Of a stretch of DNA of 7,216 bases, positions 6,828 to 7,216 are shown piece after piece. The stretch lies in assembly GCA_903896775.1 (NCBI GenBank), contig CAITZE010000321.1, forward strand, positions 1 to 7,216, in the 5' to 3' direction. Below the pieces are notes generated by a model. It had not been told where the DNA came from. It worked only from the letters and a program-made list of their open reading frames with translations, and did no database searches. The first letter of the stretch is position 1; each line of letters opens with the position of its first letter. The translations under genes and the position numbers were made by a program. This stretch comes from an uncultured bacterium (GTDB lineage: Bacteria; Pseudomonadota; Alphaproteobacteria; Rhodospirillales; Rhodospirillaceae).

Positions 6828-7061
6828 CCAGCAGTACCGGGCAGAGTTTGGGAAGGGCAATCGCGATGTAATGCACCATCGGTCGACACCGAGAACGGGA
6901 AAACCCATTTGCGCCAAAGCGCCTGGAGCGCGTGCTTTTGACCGGGACCCGTCTTAGCGGAAGGCATTATGGCCAGCGGCCTCCGTGTGCCGCAAAAACA
7001 GGCCGCACACATGGCCGCACCGACCGAAGGACAGAACATCAAGAAAGCACTTGCCAAAGGG
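6828..7061 (+). ncRNA. Candidate guide (bridge/seek) RNA region of the IS
   Basis: This gene-free segment between the transposase stop and the right subterminal repeat is where IS1111-group elements encode their guide RNA. It is rich in possible hairpins: TCGGT/ACCGA (6879-6883, 6888-6892), GCGC/GCGC (6911-6914, 6919-6922), and a longer stem GCGGCC-TCC-GTGTGC (6976-6990) with GCACAC-AT-GGCCGC (7005-7018), which leaves an internal loop and a 14-nt terminal loop. GCTTTTGACC (6934-6943) and AGCGGA (6956-6961) resemble the two halves of the repeat into which the element is inserted, as target-guide sequence would. Exact RNA ends cannot be seen. The location is established for the group; the assignment here is inferred. 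Confidence 0.45.
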
Positions 7062-7073
7062 GAGCCGTCCACA
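7062..7073 (-). repeat. Right subterminal inverted repeat of the IS
   Basis: GAGCCGTCCACA is the exact reverse complement of the left copy at 5739-5750. It lies about seven bases inside the estimated right end. Confidence 0.75.
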
Positions 7074-7081
7074 CATGGCGT

Positions 7082-7094
7082 AAAGCGGACGTTC
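7082..7094. repeat. Right half of the repeat palindrome interrupted by the IS
   Basis: AAAGCGGACGTTC complements the left half at 5720-5732 with one mismatch. The 10-mer TAAAGCGGAC at 7081-7090 is also found in the centre of the large palindrome (124-133), tying both sites to one family. Confidence 0.7.
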
Positions 7095-7216
7095 ACCTGA
7101 GAGACGCTTCAACTTCCGCCGCAATGACGGTTCAAAATCCAGATCGGGTGAATTTTCTCGATTAAAAATATGTAATCATAGACTGTAGATTGCGCCCAAT
7201 TGCTCGCTGGCGCGGG
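7095..7216. other. Right-edge DNA without a recognisable gene
   Basis: The 122 bp after the IS insertion site become AT-rich around 7150-7180 (TTAAAAATATGTAATCATAG) and could hold a promoter for a gene beyond the window. I see no coding frame, RNA gene or clear terminator here. Confidence 0.4.

Larger units (their letters stand above)
5734..7080 (+). mobile_element. IS110-family (IS1111-group-like) insertion sequence
   Basis: The element comprises a short left end, one transposase gene (5799-6827) and a long right non-coding end. Subterminal inverted repeats TGTGGACGGCTC (5739-5750) and its exact complement (7062-7073) lie a few bases inside the ends; such subterminal repeats mark the IS1111 group, as does a long non-coding segment downstream of the gene. 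The outer boundaries are estimated from where the flanking repeat halves begin and could shift by several bases. No target duplication is evident, as expected for this family. The gene is intact, so the element may be active. Confidence 0.75.

Noticed and set aside
6336..6917. 193-aa minus-strand open frame opposite the transposase
   Set aside because: It is antisense to the conserved transposase C-terminus and has no independent support.
1..7216. CRISPR array, tRNA or rRNA genes
   Set aside because: No regularly spaced direct repeats, cloverleaf or conserved rRNA segments were seen on either strand.

Overview
The window looks like a piece of an alphaproteobacterial chromosome. The grounds are a moderately GC-rich composition, a large TonB-dependent receptor with a typical proteobacterial signal peptide and TonB box, and palindromic repeats built on GTCCGCTTT/AAAGCGGAC, a type I associate with alphaproteobacteria. 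No rRNA or tRNA is present to fix the genus. All genes I accept lie on the + strand.

Layout. Positions 1-241 form a very long inverted repeat (89-bp perfect outer arms, overall symmetry centred on 121) with no credible gene. Positions 361-1767 encode a secreted esterase-like/phytase-family (PF13449-type) protein. Positions 1989-4376 encode a TonB-dependent outer-membrane receptor, followed with almost no gap by a secreted class A (PhoN-type) acid phosphatase (4388-5065). A small, visibly AT-richer gene for a DUF4326-like protein follows (5075-5518), then about 200 bp of unassigned DNA. An IS110-family, probably IS1111-group, insertion sequence occupies about 5734-7080. Its transposase is at 5799-6827 and is followed by a structured non-coding segment that probably encodes the guide (bridge/seek) RNA. 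The last ~120 bp (7095-7216) hold nothing I can assign.

How it fits together. The first three genes look like a phosphorus-scavenging module. A phytase/esterase-like protein and a non-specific acid phosphatase would release phosphate in the periplasm or outside the cell, and a dedicated receptor would import a phosphorylated or related substrate. Independent support comes from 18-bp sequences resembling PhoB (Pho) boxes, two 7-bp half-sites 11 bp apart, upstream of both the phytase-like gene (302-319) and the receptor gene (1874-1891). The substrate is inferred, not shown.

The most interesting mobile-DNA observation is that the IS sits inside a short palindrome (arms 5720-5732 and 7082-7094) of the same repeat family as the 1-241 structure. 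Its downstream non-coding region carries a 10-nt match (GCTTTTGACC, 6934-6943) to the uninterrupted family copy at 160-169. This is what would be expected if an RNA guide directs the element to the loop of these repeats.
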